From the NCBI GenBank assembly GCA_021464415.1, contig CM038467.1:23654011-23718010 (forward strand): a DNA stretch of 64,000 nucleotides, given 5' to 3'. The DNA is from Lonicera japonica. Its lineage: Eukaryota; Streptophyta; Magnoliopsida; Dipsacales; Caprifoliaceae. The translations under genes and the position numbers were made by a program. This document shows positions 24,501 through 37,641 of this stretch, in pieces (position 1 is the stretch's first letter; each line of letters opens with the position of its first letter). The notes under the pieces are model-generated. The model did not search any database, was not told the origin of the DNA, and worked only from the letters and a program-made list of their open reading frames with translations.

Positions 24501-25242
24501 GCATCAAAAGAAAAGGCCCATTGTTTGTGTCAATATTCAACCCATTGATGCTTGTTTTCACTGCAATTGCTGGCTCTTTGCTCTTGGAAGAGAGGTTACA
24601 TTTGGGAAGGTACTTATTTTTATCTCTCAACAGCCCAACTTATATCCAGACCTTAGCACAAGTGGTCAAGTATGTGGTAAAAATATCACACATATATAGC
24701 GCCAATGTTCGATTCCCCCTCTCCCACCCCATCTATAAAATTCCGGACGCTATAACAATTTCTAAAATAACAGGCATGATACGACTAATATTTGAAAAGA
24801 TTTTAAACAGCAATATGACGTTGAGGTTTATCAGTATTTGAGGCCCCGCTTTACTTCCTGTTTAGCAACTTTCCTCCACCCCTTAAAGAAAAAGTTTCCA
24901 AGTATTTCTTTATTCATTAGTTTAAAATTTTGAAGCAGATGGATTAAAATGTGGGTCGAAATATTTCCATATATATATATATTTGACAGTGTGATAGGAG
25001 CTGTTCTGATAGTGAGTGGCCTATACGGGGTACTTTGGGCAAAAGGCAAAGAGACTAAAAAGAATGCTCCTCCTCCTCTATTGATCCCATTGAGGACATC
25101 TCAACAAATTGACATTTCTGTCCCTACTTCAACAGAAAATAGTAGCATTGCCACCAATTCTAGTAATTGTAGTAGCGGTAGCAGTAGCAGCAGCAGTAAT
25201 GCAATGATGGTCAGTAACTCCACCACAAGGGAAAATATGTAA
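21553..25242 (+). CDS. WAT1-related (nodulin MtN21/EamA-type) transporter, first paralogue
   Basis: Seven exons join in phase: 21553-21740, 22110-22172, 22901-23017, 23489-23750, 24201-24356, 24458-24609 and 24990-25242. They encode 396 residues, normal for this plant family. Exon 1 gives the first helix and the family motif NVFYKLASYDGMSL. Exon 3 has NLYAKTLVLTSATFASAMTN, where the first EamA domain lies. Exon 5 gives the WNQWKLGWNIRLLSVAY segment. Exon 6 has GPLFVSIFNPLML and LLEERLHLGR, and exon 7 has VIGAVLIVSGLYGVLWAKGKE, the end of the second EamA domain. About ten membrane helices are expected. The cytosolic tail is rich in Ser/Asn, encoded partly by an AGC repeat. Arabidopsis WAT1 is a tonoplast auxin transporter and other members move amino acids, but the substrate here cannot be told. 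The exon 5 donor (TCG|GTCTGT) is weak, but phase and homology require it. Confidence 0.9.
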
Positions 25243-26399
25243 TATTGCTACTATGAACTGATCATACTTCTTTTGTTAAAAAAAAAATGATCTTACTTGT
25301 ATGCAAATGCAAAGGAAGAAAAAAGTATGCATAGAAAGAAAAAAAAATGACGATGATGATGATGATTTAAGTAAATGATGTTAATTTATGAACGTATAGA
25401 TATTAAACAAAATTTTTTGCATTTCGAATTTTTAGTCTAAAATACTTGGTTTATTTCTTTTTTTTTTAAATAAGTGCAAGTATCTTTCTTTTAATTAGTA
25501 CAATAACAAAGAAAATATTCCCCCCAATTTTAGATGAGACTCAAACTCAAAAACTGTAAGGATTGGCAGATTGATTACGCAATATGATAACTTTTTATTT
25601 TTTATTTTTAAAAATACAATATGAGAACTTTATCGCACATGCATTATTTACGATAAACTAATGGGTAATATATATGTATGTGTGGTCACTAATCTTTTCC
25701 ATGTCAAAGAAGTTTTGAATGAGGAAGAAAGCCAAATCCTTAAAGTTGGTCATCTCTGATAGTCATTTCTACTGATATAAAATTTTATAATAAATGCAAA
25801 TTGGTAAAAACTCCCTCCAATGGGAGTTTATATAACATTTTCATGTGACATGGCAAGTAAGTCAGCTGAAAATTTTCAATTACTATTACTACATGTAGAA
25901 ATAGTTATAAAAATTTTATATTCTACAAATTCTACGGGACAAAGATTAAAAGTAGATAGACTCCATTGGAGAAATTTTATATGACTTTGTTAATAACACA
26001 ATTGTATCGCCACATAGATATATAAATTTGTTAAAAGTTCCATGATATATAAGTTATAAATGATTTTATGAAAAATACCATTACAAATGGTCTTTTAAGC
26101 CCAAAGGGCTAGGTAAAATCTTTCGGATGTCTTGAAACTGCTAGGCGCTAGAAGAGTTATTTCATTAAAAACAAAAGTGAGTCTCAAAAATTCAAACTTA
26201 GAAGTGGCGTATAAGTAAAAGGGAAGGAGAGATGGACTTCATCTTCTTGAAATACAAATAAAAATCAAGTCTTGTAAATGGGCTTTATATTAATCAATAT
26301 ATTTATAAGCACAGAGGGATAACGATCCATGGTTCAATTAGTGGCGTCATAATTCTAGAAAAAAAAAACCAAAATTAATTTTTAACAAATCTTTCACTA
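25243..26399. other. 3' flank and intergenic, no supported gene
   Basis: The probable 3' UTR is followed by AT-rich spacer. A CTCCCTCCAATGGGAG string at 25811-25827 and a CTCCATTGGAG string near 25962 may be the ends of a small MITE, but no duplication was found. Confidence 0.4.
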
Positions 26400-28538
26400 T
26401 CTAATTATATATATATATATAGATAGTAAAATGACATACTTTAATCAGGTTGTACCACGTGTCCCCTATTAAATGGGATTGTAATCTCTATCCTATAATT
26501 TCAATATAATTCCTCTCTTTATTAAATACTAATAATTATTAAATATTTAATATTTAAATAAATGCCTATAATATCATACTAATATAATTCTTAAATATTT
26601 AATAGATAATAAAACACTTTCTTCGCATTTAATTTTTCTTTCATTGTTTTGTAACTTCCGTTCCCTCTTACTTTTCTAAGTAATGGTGTATTAAATCATT
26701 AATTGCTCCTCTTTTTCCTCCTAATAATGATTTTTATAATTTATTTTTTTGTTTTTTTTACTCTCTCAATTTAAAGTATTTCGGTTTTCTCCTATAATTA
26801 TTACTCCTATTTTCTCCCCTATGAATATGAAGTATTCACACAATTTTCTATTTCTCACCATCTCTCTCCCTAACTCCAATTTTTGAAATGGGTCTAATTA
26901 ATATTATGTCTCTTTTTCTCTACTATTTTCATGGCTTTCTATTTCTCCACTCTCGCTTATCTAATTATTTTGGTTTATAATTATTGCTCCTCATTAATTT
27001 CTCATCTTTTTCCTCCCAATAATTATTTTTTGTTCTCTTCTATTTCCTTTAAAAATTAGATGCACACTAAAAATTAGTAAAAAAATCCATTTGAATTCCA
27101 TTGCATGATGGTTTCGAGAAGATGGATCATTGTTGACTTATTAAATTGACTTTACTCATACAATATATAACTTTTGTGTATTATCCTTTTTTACTAGGAT
27201 GTAAATATTTATTAGGGTATTATGCGTAATTAAAAAGTTCCAATATTGTAACAAAAGCACACTAAAAGTTAGCAAAAAATCCTTTGAATTCCATTACAGG
27301 ATGGTTTCAAAAAGATGGATCATTGTTGGCTTAATAAATTGACTTTACTTGTACAATATATAACCTTTGTGTATTCTCCTTCTTTACTTTTGGTATTGCT
27401 TTCCAATGAAGTAAGTTATTAAGGTAATTCTTTATTTCATTTTATTATTTCTAAATAGCTTTTATGCAAAGTTATTTGTTTTCGTTCTGTTGTCCGATCA
27501 TCATACCCCTCTTCCATATGTTTTAATCTATCCCTAGATTTTTGCACGAGGTATCTTATTTTTAGTTCTAAAGTGAAAATTATGTTTAATCTATCTTTCG
27601 ATATTTTTCATTGATTTTTAAGTATAATATTGTGTTAGTATAAGATGCAAAGTACTTGAAATAAAGCTGCTTTCCAAGAGATTGCAAATAAGGAATAATT
27701 TATAACATTTGTAAGAGAATGCAAAAGTTTTAATTGTTTAATTTCTTATTTGTGTGTATATGTTTTGCCTACTTTACTTCTATGATGTATAAGGCCAGGC
27801 ACTTTGATTTGCTGAAATTAGGTTAATAAAAAGTAAATCTCTACATATTTCTCCATTTTTTTCAAGCTATTATCAAGTTGGTTGTGACAGGTCACAACTA
27901 AAAAACTTCTCGAATTACATTTTGCAATGGTATGTGTTTACCACGCATGGTGAAAAAAATATAACTTGATTAGATGTCAAGCTAAGGTCTTCATTTGTTC
28001 TATAAATTTATAATGCTTACTACAATTTTTAAGTCATGTATGGATTTCTCCCCAAAAAATAATGATGATTAATTATTATGTCTTAACATATGTGATCTAA
28101 CATTGCAAATTATCGGAGTATTTTAATTTTCACTTTAAATATATGTAATTTCCATTGAAAAATTTGATTATAAAAATAGCCATTTTGAACTACGTACAGA
28201 TAGATACATGAACAAAGATCAAGCAAAGTTTTTTTTAAAAAAAATTGATTTTTAATTATATATGGACTATATTTTTGAGTTGATGTTATCTGCTGATTTA
28301 TGTATTCTCTAAATTACAACTATATAAAAGAGGAAGTTGAAAGTGCACAGTATCATTCTGTAGAGAATTTTATACAAACATTGACCCAATTTGATGCTAT
28401 AGGTAATTAAGTCCAGGAGTAAAATTGTTATCTATTGCATTTGTCTTTTACATTCAACTTATGATATTATTTGCAATACCTCAATCAAATTAAATCACTT
28501 TCTTATACATAAGAAAATTTTTTGGAATTATATATATA
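26400..28538. other. AT-rich repeat-derived stretch, no gene
   Basis: It starts with TCTAATTATATATATA followed by TAGTAAAATGACATAC and CCACGTGTCC, a combination resembling the 5' end of plant Helitrons. No matching 3' end was found. The interior holds the 135-bp duplication at 27059-27388 and no coding frame. Confidence 0.35.
27059..27388. repeat. Near-tandem duplication of about 135 bp
   Basis: 27059-27195 and 27255-27388 are clearly related. Shared strings are TTTGAATTCCATT, GATGGATCATTGTTG and TTGACTTTACT. They are separated by about 60 bp of unrelated sequence. Confidence 0.85.
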
Positions 28539-28572
28539 CTAGGGTATGCTCATGCCCGAGGGCACGAAATAG
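28539..28572 (-). mobile_element. Helitron-like 3' terminus
   Basis: The minus strand reads a short GC-rich hairpin (TGCCC-TC-GGGCA), nine bases, then CTAG followed by a T in the flank. A small hairpin about ten bases before CTRR, inserted before T, is the Helitron 3' signature. The element would extend to the right; its 5' TC end was not found. Confidence 0.4.
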
Positions 28573-29475
28573 CAAGTAAAATAGCAACTATAAATAAAAT
28601 AAAAATTTACAAATAAAGTGGACATTTAGATTTCTCTGAGACAATTGTGACATTTGGATTATAAAAGTTAGCAGTCAAATCAGTGAATAGTAGATCCCTG
28701 ATTTGTATTATAGGTATACACTGAACTGTTAGGAAGTTTTTGTCCTACATATATTTGAATACTTTTGTAAGATTAGTTCTCTTCCTTAATTCCTTTGTTA
28801 CATGTATTGTTCAACCAACATTTAAAGATAATCATGTTGTATTTTATTTATGTCAAAATGTATATGTACCCAATTTTAAAAGAATAAAATAATATAATAT
28901 GCAATTTCTTTCAAACGTCCGCACATCGTGCTGGTTAACAGCTATCACTTATTTTAATATTTGCTTCAAGTCTATTATTAGTCTGCTCTCATCCTATTAA
29001 TTAAGTATACATGCATGGCATTTCTCAAAAATAACACATAACGACAATAAATAAAAAAATTAAATAAAAAATCTCTTATAAATGATGGAGCAAAATCAGC
29101 AAATCGAACCCTTATCCGGAATTAATTAGCTAGAAATCAAAGGGTTCACTTTTATCAAAATAATGAATATTAATGGATCAACAAATTAAAGGGAGGCTTT
29201 CAATTATTTAATTTTATCCCGGCCTCCCCCTCAACATATTGAGTGGAGACTTCTCTGGTCTTCCATAGATTGTGCTTCTTCACTTTTTCCCCTTTGAACA
29301 AATATATATATATATATATATTTACAACCTAGTTCAAGCATATAATTATTATATCTGGATTTTCTGGTGATTTTAGAAGTAGTACACGTTTCTACTAAGA
29401 TGACAACCCCCCCACTAAATATTAATGCTCCAAATTGGAATTTCTTTTGTAATTCGATCACAATTGTTTGGCGTC
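28573..29475. other. Intergenic, no supported gene
   Basis: AT-rich sequence with an (AT)n run at about 29302-29321. It may be the body of the Helitron-like element. No coding frame is recognised. Confidence 0.4.
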
Positions 29476-29592
29476 TATTTAATTAATATAGGTATATTTA
29501 ATATTTGATGTACTATGACGTGGCACATTTGAATTATTTAATTAATATAGGTTTAATATTTGATGTAATATGACGTGGCAAATTTGAATTAT
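29476..29592. repeat. Tandem duplication, about 55-60 bp unit
   Basis: Two copies of TTAATTAATATAGG, TTTAATATTTGATGTA and TATGACGTGGCA-ATTTGAATT follow one another directly, ending just before the transporter relic at 29603. Each contains GACGTGGCA, which matches the core of plant bZIP sites. Confidence 0.8.
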
Positions 29593-29602
29593 TGAAAATA
29601 TT

Positions 29603-29667
29603 CATTGATGGGATGAGCTTGAGGGTTTTGGTTGTACAGAGATTTATGTTCCCCGCTGCTATAACCT
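29603..29667 (+). pseudogene. Relic of WAT1-related exon 1
   Basis: The plus strand encodes DGMSLRVLVVQRFMFPAA, which matches DGMSLRVLVAYRFLFAAA of the gene at 43500. The DNA is closer to that gene than to the one at 21553. About 65 bp are recognisable. No start codon, donor site or later exons remain. It is evidence for a third family member lost between the two intact genes, or for a captured fragment. Confidence 0.75.
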
Positions 29668-32600
29668 TTTATATATATTGCGGAAAAGAAATGTGTATGA
29701 ATATTTTTGTATTGAATGGGTATCGAAATGCATTAAATGTTTATACTTTTAGTGAGAGTATATTTATATAATGCATTTTGATATTTGTTTTATACACAAG
29801 TACGTTTAAGCACATATAACATTGTTCTTTATTTTGATGGCACTCGTGTTGCACAAGCTGTGCGATTTTTCACGAAGAAGAATGACTACCCTATTTAGTA
29901 TCCATGATACTTAAAATTGAATTAAATATTGAACTAAGTTGATTATAACAAACTATAGTTTTAATTTTTTTTTAATATGATTAAATTTTGTATCTTAAAA
30001 TATCCAGGCCTATGATAACGTAGATTTCTTTATAGAGCTTATCTTTAAAATTTTAAAAATCGTATTCAAATTTAATTTGGCCACCAATTGTAGTTTTAGC
30101 TAAAGGATTAACTGCATGTCAAGAAAACACAAACTAATTAAAAAATTGATAGGGGCGTGAAATTTCGTGTACATAAAATTAGACTGTCATGATGGCATAA
30201 TTATTTTGTCACCAGCAGTTACATACTTTCTTTGTCAAAAAATTCCTAATTTAGTTTTTGTTGGTTTGGTTGGAGATAGATTTACGAATCTGAAATTTTA
30301 CAAATTTGCTTAATAAGGTTGGACACGTTCTCATGATTGATTTGTAGCATACCTAATCCATTACACTAGAGATTGGACATCTCTTTTTTGATCTTACTCA
30401 CTAGATGTCTGTACCAGTATTCATGCACATCGATTAATTTATGCTCACGATTCGTGGTTGACACTAGTCAAGCATTATTTTGACAATTCTAAAAATCAAC
30501 TTAGGAAGCAAACTCAATGGACCCTAAACTATTTCAATAATAACTTTACACCACTGGGTTAAGAGGCTTGGATATAGGGACTGAACGTCACCTTTTGGAG
30601 AAAAGGTAATTAATCTACCATCTAAGTTGTAATATTTATTTTCACTTTATATCCTTAAACTATAAAACTGAATGAAAAGGTTAATTCATTTTTATTAAGA
30701 GCTCAATTTTCTCCTTAAGACATATCAATGTATTAATTATTGCTAACATCAAACAAAATTTATCTATCAATCATTGTTCCCTTGTTTTATCTTTTGACTG
30801 ATTAAGTCGAAACTAATGTATTCTTGAAAATTAGAAACAAACAAAAAAACAAACAAACAAACAAACGTATACAAATTAAGTGAACTCTTTATTTAGGACT
30901 AGGTGGCCACTTGTTTTTTCCCCCTTTAGGGACACTTTTTTATATGTATGATAATTGCTTTGTTATACAAAGTGATAATTTTCAAATATAACCTTTTTCA
31001 TAAGTATTATAAATTCACTACCACCACAATATAAGTGGATCAATACAGGATTCGACACTCTCGTACATATAGGTTGAACCTAGAATCTCTTTTATGAGAA
31101 TAAGAAGAATGTTAACGAATTACAAAATTATTAATGTAGGGTAATTTTTGAAGTTTTAATTAAAAGACTAGTACAAAATTCCCAAAGAATAATTACATAT
31201 AGTTTAATTTTGTAATGGATTTTGACCCACTTCGATGTACCAACTGGACTTGGGAGCTGTAAGAATGTGGGCCCAGTTGCCCTGCAATGGGTGACACAAC
31301 AACCATCTTATACAAATCATCATTTGGGAACATGAAAAAAAAAAATTGGTCAAGAAGAGATCATAGAAAGTTTAGTACTCTTATTACTATCAAATTTAAT
31401 TATTACATCACCATTTTCATACCGTAGAATTTCCTTTAGCTTATTATTTTCGAGGTGTAAGTGGAGAAGCAACTTCTAAAAGCTAGTTCTTTGGAAATTA
31501 AATATTTTTCAATTAAATTATACGGGAATAACCGCATTAAATTTTAAAAGATTAGTCTCAATAAGAATAATCTTACCTCTAGCACCATATCTTTTAGCAT
31601 TTGGACAAAGAGATTGACAGCCATCTTATACAAGCTAGTCATCATTTGAAAAAAGTCATTAGATTTTTTGTCTGCAAGAGTCCCCCTATATGACTTCATG
31701 CAAGTGAGTTTGTGTTTTATTAGTACAAATTAAATTTGGTTTCATCAATTGTGAAAGTAGTGTCAATTTTCCTTCGCCACGTAATAATTAATGTATGTTT
31801 ATATTTTTCTATTAACTTTCTTGTTATAAATAAAAAAAATGTTAAAGTTTGTCATCACTGCACATCTATTAATAAATCACACATTTTTTAGATAAGTATG
31901 TGGTGGTTATAATTTATTATCAGCTGCTTATCTTTTGATCTAACGGCTTTTAAGTGTCAAAGCACTCTAGTAATTTAAAATATAATAATTATGGCTACTA
32001 ATATCCCATTATATCTATCCAAATTTTATCAATTCCCATAATATCAATCCTAAATGACTTTTTTCTCCCTCAGCTCCACGTTCAGTTCCACCCCGTTGCT
32101 TCTCCCTCCACATTCAATTCCACCGCTCATTAATTCTCTGCTGTGTAAACTTCGCTAGGTTAGCTGCTCTCTTCAAAACGAAATTATATGGGCTTTTTTT
32201 TTAACTCAAGGAATGTAACCAAATATTATAGAGCTTTCGTATATAATGTATTTATGAACGTATTACACCTTGATATATATATATATATATACATGAACGT
32301 CCTTTACCAATCTTGAGGAAGAAAAAATATTTTCTCTAGATATAATAGTTTGGACACAATATTTAAGAGTTGTCATCTTGATAAATTGCTTCTTTTAGTG
32401 CTATTTGATCCCGGAAACAACACCTATATCCTTTCATCTCATTTTTTATTGGATTTTACTTGGTTAGTCTAAAAATATTGTTGTTTGATCAAAAGATATA
32501 TATTATATATGTAATTTTTATATATAAATACCTATAATTTATAACCAATATTACATATATTTAAAATATCTTTAAACAAATCCTCTCATCACATTCATTA

Positions 32601-32710
32601 TACTTCCGGTGCCATTTGGTCATCTAATTTCTTTCAATATTTGTAATTTAAATATTTATTAATTATTAACATCTGAAATTTTATTCGTTGAAATATATAT
32701 AATTTTAATA
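29668..32710. other. Intergenic, no supported gene
   Basis: About 3 kb of AT-rich DNA with an AAAC repeat near 30838-30867 and an (AT)n run at 32274-32291. I see no gene, RNA gene or complete element. Confidence 0.5.
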
Positions 32711-33365
32711 TCTGAGGGAGGATAAAATTTGGTTAAGGTAAACTGGGCCAGCACAACCTGTTCAGAGGCCAATATCCTAACTCAAGCGGGCAAATCACAC
32801 TTAAAAAGTTGAAGAACAACTAAAAGACATGCCGAAGCAAGGGCGTCTGAGCACACCGAGATGGACAGCTGGGACCGAGACCCCAAGGAAGGGCGCACGC
32901 TCCATAGCATGTGTGGAATATATGAGAAATACGTGAAAATGATCATGCCAGATCATACGGGTTTGTACAAAATCGTGCAGATCTCCATTGCCCCCACTAC
33001 CAACGTATGAATTCATAAATTGTTAGTAGTGGATAAAGAAATGAAAGCTTGAGTATTATTCAAGTCTTACCATATTTAGTCATTTTACTATTAACGTTAA
33101 TGAGCAAGTGTAACCCTAATTACATATGTATAAATAGAAGAGGGGAGGTTCGAAAAAAGGGTTGGTGGCTGAGTATCTGAGCGAATAGTTGCTAGTTTAC
33201 TTAATCTGTTTTCGAAAGAGAAAGCTTGTAACACCATTGATTTTTGCTTTTAGAGTTCAAAACAGTAACCACACACACACAAACGGAAGATGTACTACTG
33301 AATCAGCATAAGCGCTGCCGGGAGAATTTACCGGACCCAAAAAATTCTCTTGTCACATCTCACCT
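32711..33365 (+). mobile_element. Probable solo LTR or LTR relic
   Basis: A GC-richer island of about 650 bp starts TGAGGGAGG and includes TGTATAAATAGAAGAGG (TATA box, 33127-33143). It continues with a leader-like stretch, GAAAGAGAAAGCTTGTAACA, and ends near TTCTCTTGTCACA. This layout matches plant LTRs in the plus orientation. No coding part or primer site is adjacent, and no 5-bp duplication was found, so the ends are provisional. Confidence 0.45.
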
Positions 33366-34250
33366 TTTTTTCCGTTCATTCTAGCTCGTTTCTCAAATTA
33401 CCTTAGTGGGTCAAGTCGTAAAATTTCGATCTCCTACAATATCCATATTTTTAATTAATAAAATTCTTATAGTTTTTAAAAATATTTAAACATTTATGAA
33501 ATTAAAAAATCTATAGTTTTATTTGAAAAATTAGTAAAATTGAGATATAGAATATTTGTACAATTAAAAAATTAAAACATAAACAATTTTCTCCCATTCA
33601 AAATGTATTTTTATAGTTTTATTTTAATTGCTTGTATCAATTAAATAACTTTAAAAAAAGTGCACTTATTCACTTTGTGCAAGACGTCATTTTTTATGAG
33701 TTGAAAAATTATAAGATGGTTACATTGTCAATGTCTTGTAGAAAATTTTATATTTTATTTGGTGAATGGGCTCTAGCCTTGAGCACACATCCAAATATAG
33801 AAAAACGTACACATAGTAACATACAATATGTATGTGTATATATATATATTAATAAAGCAGAAGAAAAACATAAGTAATTATTATTTCCTTGTCTGTTTGT
33901 CTTTTGATACATCGATTTATAAATGTTGTGGCATGCTGGTAATTTAAAACATAATTGCGGTTATTTATATATCCCATTAATTTGAAAGTATTTCAAGCAT
34001 ATCAAAATTTTAATTTATTTTCATTTCGAAATTCAAATTTGTTTTCATATTAATTGTATATCCATTTAACAATTCGAATTTTAATATATTGCCAATTAAA
34101 TATGAACAATAAGTCACAAAGAGTTCAAGCCTATACACACAGTAAATAGTGAGGATTCAAGTTTCTTAAAACTAAACCTACACTTATTGAGTTGAATTAT
34201 TTTCAATTAGCGGTTTATGCAATTGAATTTCGCTATAAATATTCTTTTGA
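33366..34250. other. Intergenic, no supported gene
   Basis: AT-rich spacer; short frames only. Confidence 0.5.
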
Positions 34251-35640
34251 CCAAAATCTCCCTAATAAATTAAGTTTGGGATGAGTTTTTTTGATATCTG
34301 GGTGAATATAAGTTTTACAACAAAGTCTTTGCAAAAGTTCGGGCCAGGTTAATGTTCATAAAAAATTAACCCATTTGACCCAACCTGACCTATATATAAC
34401 AATTTATCTTTAAATACCCTTTAATATCTTATGCATATTGAGACAAAGCGGGTTCAATTTTTTCAAAATAAAACATGCACTAGGTAGGTCAAGTTCTATG
34501 TGATTGGGTGCATATATTAAACTTTAGTATATATATTCAACGGCCTAAGATATCTATCTTATGAGTTAGATTTGGGATAGTTTTTGAATATGAGCTTCAC
34601 AACGAAAACCCAATATAGGTTCAAGTCAATATTGTCGTAGGATTATATGATATTAATTAACCATCCTAATTAATATTAGAAATATGTTAACTATGAATAA
34701 TTTTGAATTCAAAATGTTCACATTTTTATAATTCTAAAAAAGAGATTAAATGTTAAATACGAGTATAAAAAATATTTTCTTGAATTAATTTGTGTTATTA
34801 AAATGTTATAATAATAATAAATAAATAATATATAATATAAAACCTACCAAAATTTATTTTTTCAATTATTATCTAGATGGACTTAGGTTAATGGAGAACT
34901 CTAATATTTGTTTATTATTTATAAAGCTTATTTGATTAACCCGTCCCAATCCTGACCCGAATATATCAATTTTTCGTTAAATACACTTATAATATTCAAT
35001 AATTACAACGTCTTGGGTTGGTCAGATAATACATATCAAGTTCAAGTTTATGCAGATTGAGTTTATGATTATGCGTATTGTAAAAGGTGTGAGTTCAAGT
35101 TTTTTAAAACATAACATTCACCAATTGGGTTACCCTTTTTTTTTAATCTGCCCCTCATGCATATTGAATTTCGTTATAAATTTCCTATGGACTAGAATCT
35201 TCCTCATAAGTTGAGTTTGTGAAGAATTTTTTTAAGACCGATGTGGGTGGCATTCTAAAATAAAAATCCAGCACAAGTTCAGATCGAGTTTGGGTTTGCA
35301 TATTTTTAACCCATTTGATCCGACTCGGCTTGAATACAAAACTTTTTGTTTAAATACCGCTATAATAGTATATAATTACAAGGCACTGGGGTCGGCAGGC
35401 TAAGTTTGGACTTATGCTTATAGAAACGGTATATATTCACATTTTTCAAAATGAAATCAACACCCATTGGGATGGATTCTTTCTAACCGGCTTCTTATAT
35501 TTAATTTTACAATAAATATTTAATAGCTTAAGATTTCTTCCTAATAAGTCAAGTGTTGGGTGGGTGCCTGGGTATGGATTCCATCACAAAACTTAGTATG
35601 TGTTCGGATCTGTAGTGCTGTAGGCCAGGCATGCATAGCT
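34250..35640. repeat. Diverged repeats of a roughly 400-500 bp unit
   Basis: Three or four blocks repeat the same order of strings: TTAACCCATTTGACCC or GATTAACCCGTCCCAATCC, a run of ATAC-like bases followed by TTTAAATACC, CTTATAATAT, ATTACAA, and a GGGT-rich part. They begin near 34360, 34935 and 35310. The interior of the 18978-19325 element shares the motif order, so these are probably old copies of one MITE family. Confidence 0.6.
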
Positions 35641-37586
35641 AGTTATAAAAATGTAACAAGTTAAAGTGAGCCGTTATAATTATAATTAATTAGTTATAAG
35701 TGAAAACAAAATAAACATAAATGATCGAGTTGTTTTGGATTCAAATACTTTGCTTGTAAGATTAAGTTGTGAATTTCGCTGGCAACAATTCTTTTTTGTG
35801 GGCAAAATGTTAAGAATCAATGTAAAAGAGTAGTAAGAATCATTGTTTAAACGCTCTTTTCGGTAACAATATGTTAGAATCATTGTAAGCGCTCATTGAA
35901 TCTTTTTATATATCCTGACCCTAGATTAAGGTAGCCTTCTCGTACCTAAACTTTCTCAAACCAAAAAGTAATACAACATAAACTTCACTAGTAAGCAACA
36001 TAGTGCTGAAGTTCCAGTACGTGCCATATATTGCTCTTTAATTAAATGAATATGTTCACAGAGTCGCCCAAAATTATAAAATAACTAAAACTCTTAGTTA
36101 GTGTTAACAGTTGTAAAAAAAGAGAAGTCGTTTCATCGTTTGTCCAACTATAGCATCCACATCCGAGAGTCTTCGTATGAATGCAAAATTTGTTGTGATC
36201 TTTTGATATATACCATTGAGTCGATCTTTGTTTAATTGTAATTTTTTTTATATTGATTCTACTTCAAAAACGAAGTGAAATTTTAATTTATGATATTTTA
36301 AAAAGAAACGGTGTATTCTTAATTTAAAATTATTAGAGTTTGGTGCATAAGATCTTATTTTCTAATGAAGAATTCATAGTCTCAATACATCCTTCATGCA
36401 TGTGTGGTGTAATTTTGTGCTAACATGTGAAATGTTTATGTTGGGTGACATTGAGCCCTAACTTGTGGCTGAAGTGTGATTAGTAGCTTTTCATATGATA
36501 CCATATTAGAATTTGAAGTATCCAATCTAAAACCAATTGAAAATGGGTTGAGTAAACCCTTGATCTTTATATATTGCACCGGGAGGATCTCATTTTTCGA
36601 CGTGAGATTATACTCTCAACCAAAATGAAGAAAGTGCTAACTTTAATTCAATTTTGCTAGAGAACAAACAAAGAATTATTCGGATCCACCATTGTTTATA
36701 TATATATATATATATAAATCCTTTAATTCACACACGTGGGGAAAATAATGTTCCTGGCATGAAGGAAAATAGAAGGAAAGGAAAAGAGACATGTGAAGTG
36801 GGTTTAATTTTGTTTAGCAATTGTTAAAAAGGGGAGATAATAGAAAAGAAAAGAGATACCACAATATACAAGCCAAGCCTATGAAAAGAAAATTCTGCCT
36901 TTAATTACCTAAATTAGATATACTTTTTCATCTCTTCGTTTTATTTTTTCCTTTTACCAAATAAAGGACTCTCACCTTATCTCAAAATTCTTGATTCTCT
37001 ATCAAAAATGAAAACTTGCACGATTAAACAATCAAAAGTTAATTACTAAAAACATTTTATAAATTCAAGACCAGATATCTTATTTCCATAAAGTTGAACA
37101 CCAAGATTAAATGTATTCGCGTACCGATGGTAACGAAAGAAAAAATTATAACACTCGTATAAAATAAAATACTAATTAAAGTTTAGAAAAAATCTTAATT
37201 CTTTTATACCAACGCATCAGACATATCCACCAAATTTTGGTTTTTATTAATTTTGTATAGTAATTTTGTCCCTTGGATATTGTTTGACACAACAAAACAT
37301 AATATTAAAGAATAAATATTAATTAATGATAACGTGGTATAACAAATTAAATGATATCTGTTGAATAACGAAATCAAATGTTCAGATCATTACAATAGCC
37401 GATAAAATCATTATACTCTTAAATTAAACTTGGCTAAGTGTGGATGCTCACGAATTACAAGACTATTGACTACTTGTTCGATCACTATATTTATTACCTA
37501 AAGTCATATTGTTAAGTTGGATAAAATTAACCAAATTGTAATCCTTACAAATCAGTTTTCAATTGTGAGGGGAAACAATTAAAACT

Positions 37587-37641
<55 letters not shown>

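Noticed and set aside
26400..26460. Helitron 5' end starting TCTAATTATATATA
   Set aside because: Suggestive but AT-rich, and no hairpin-CTRR 3' end on the same strand was found downstream.
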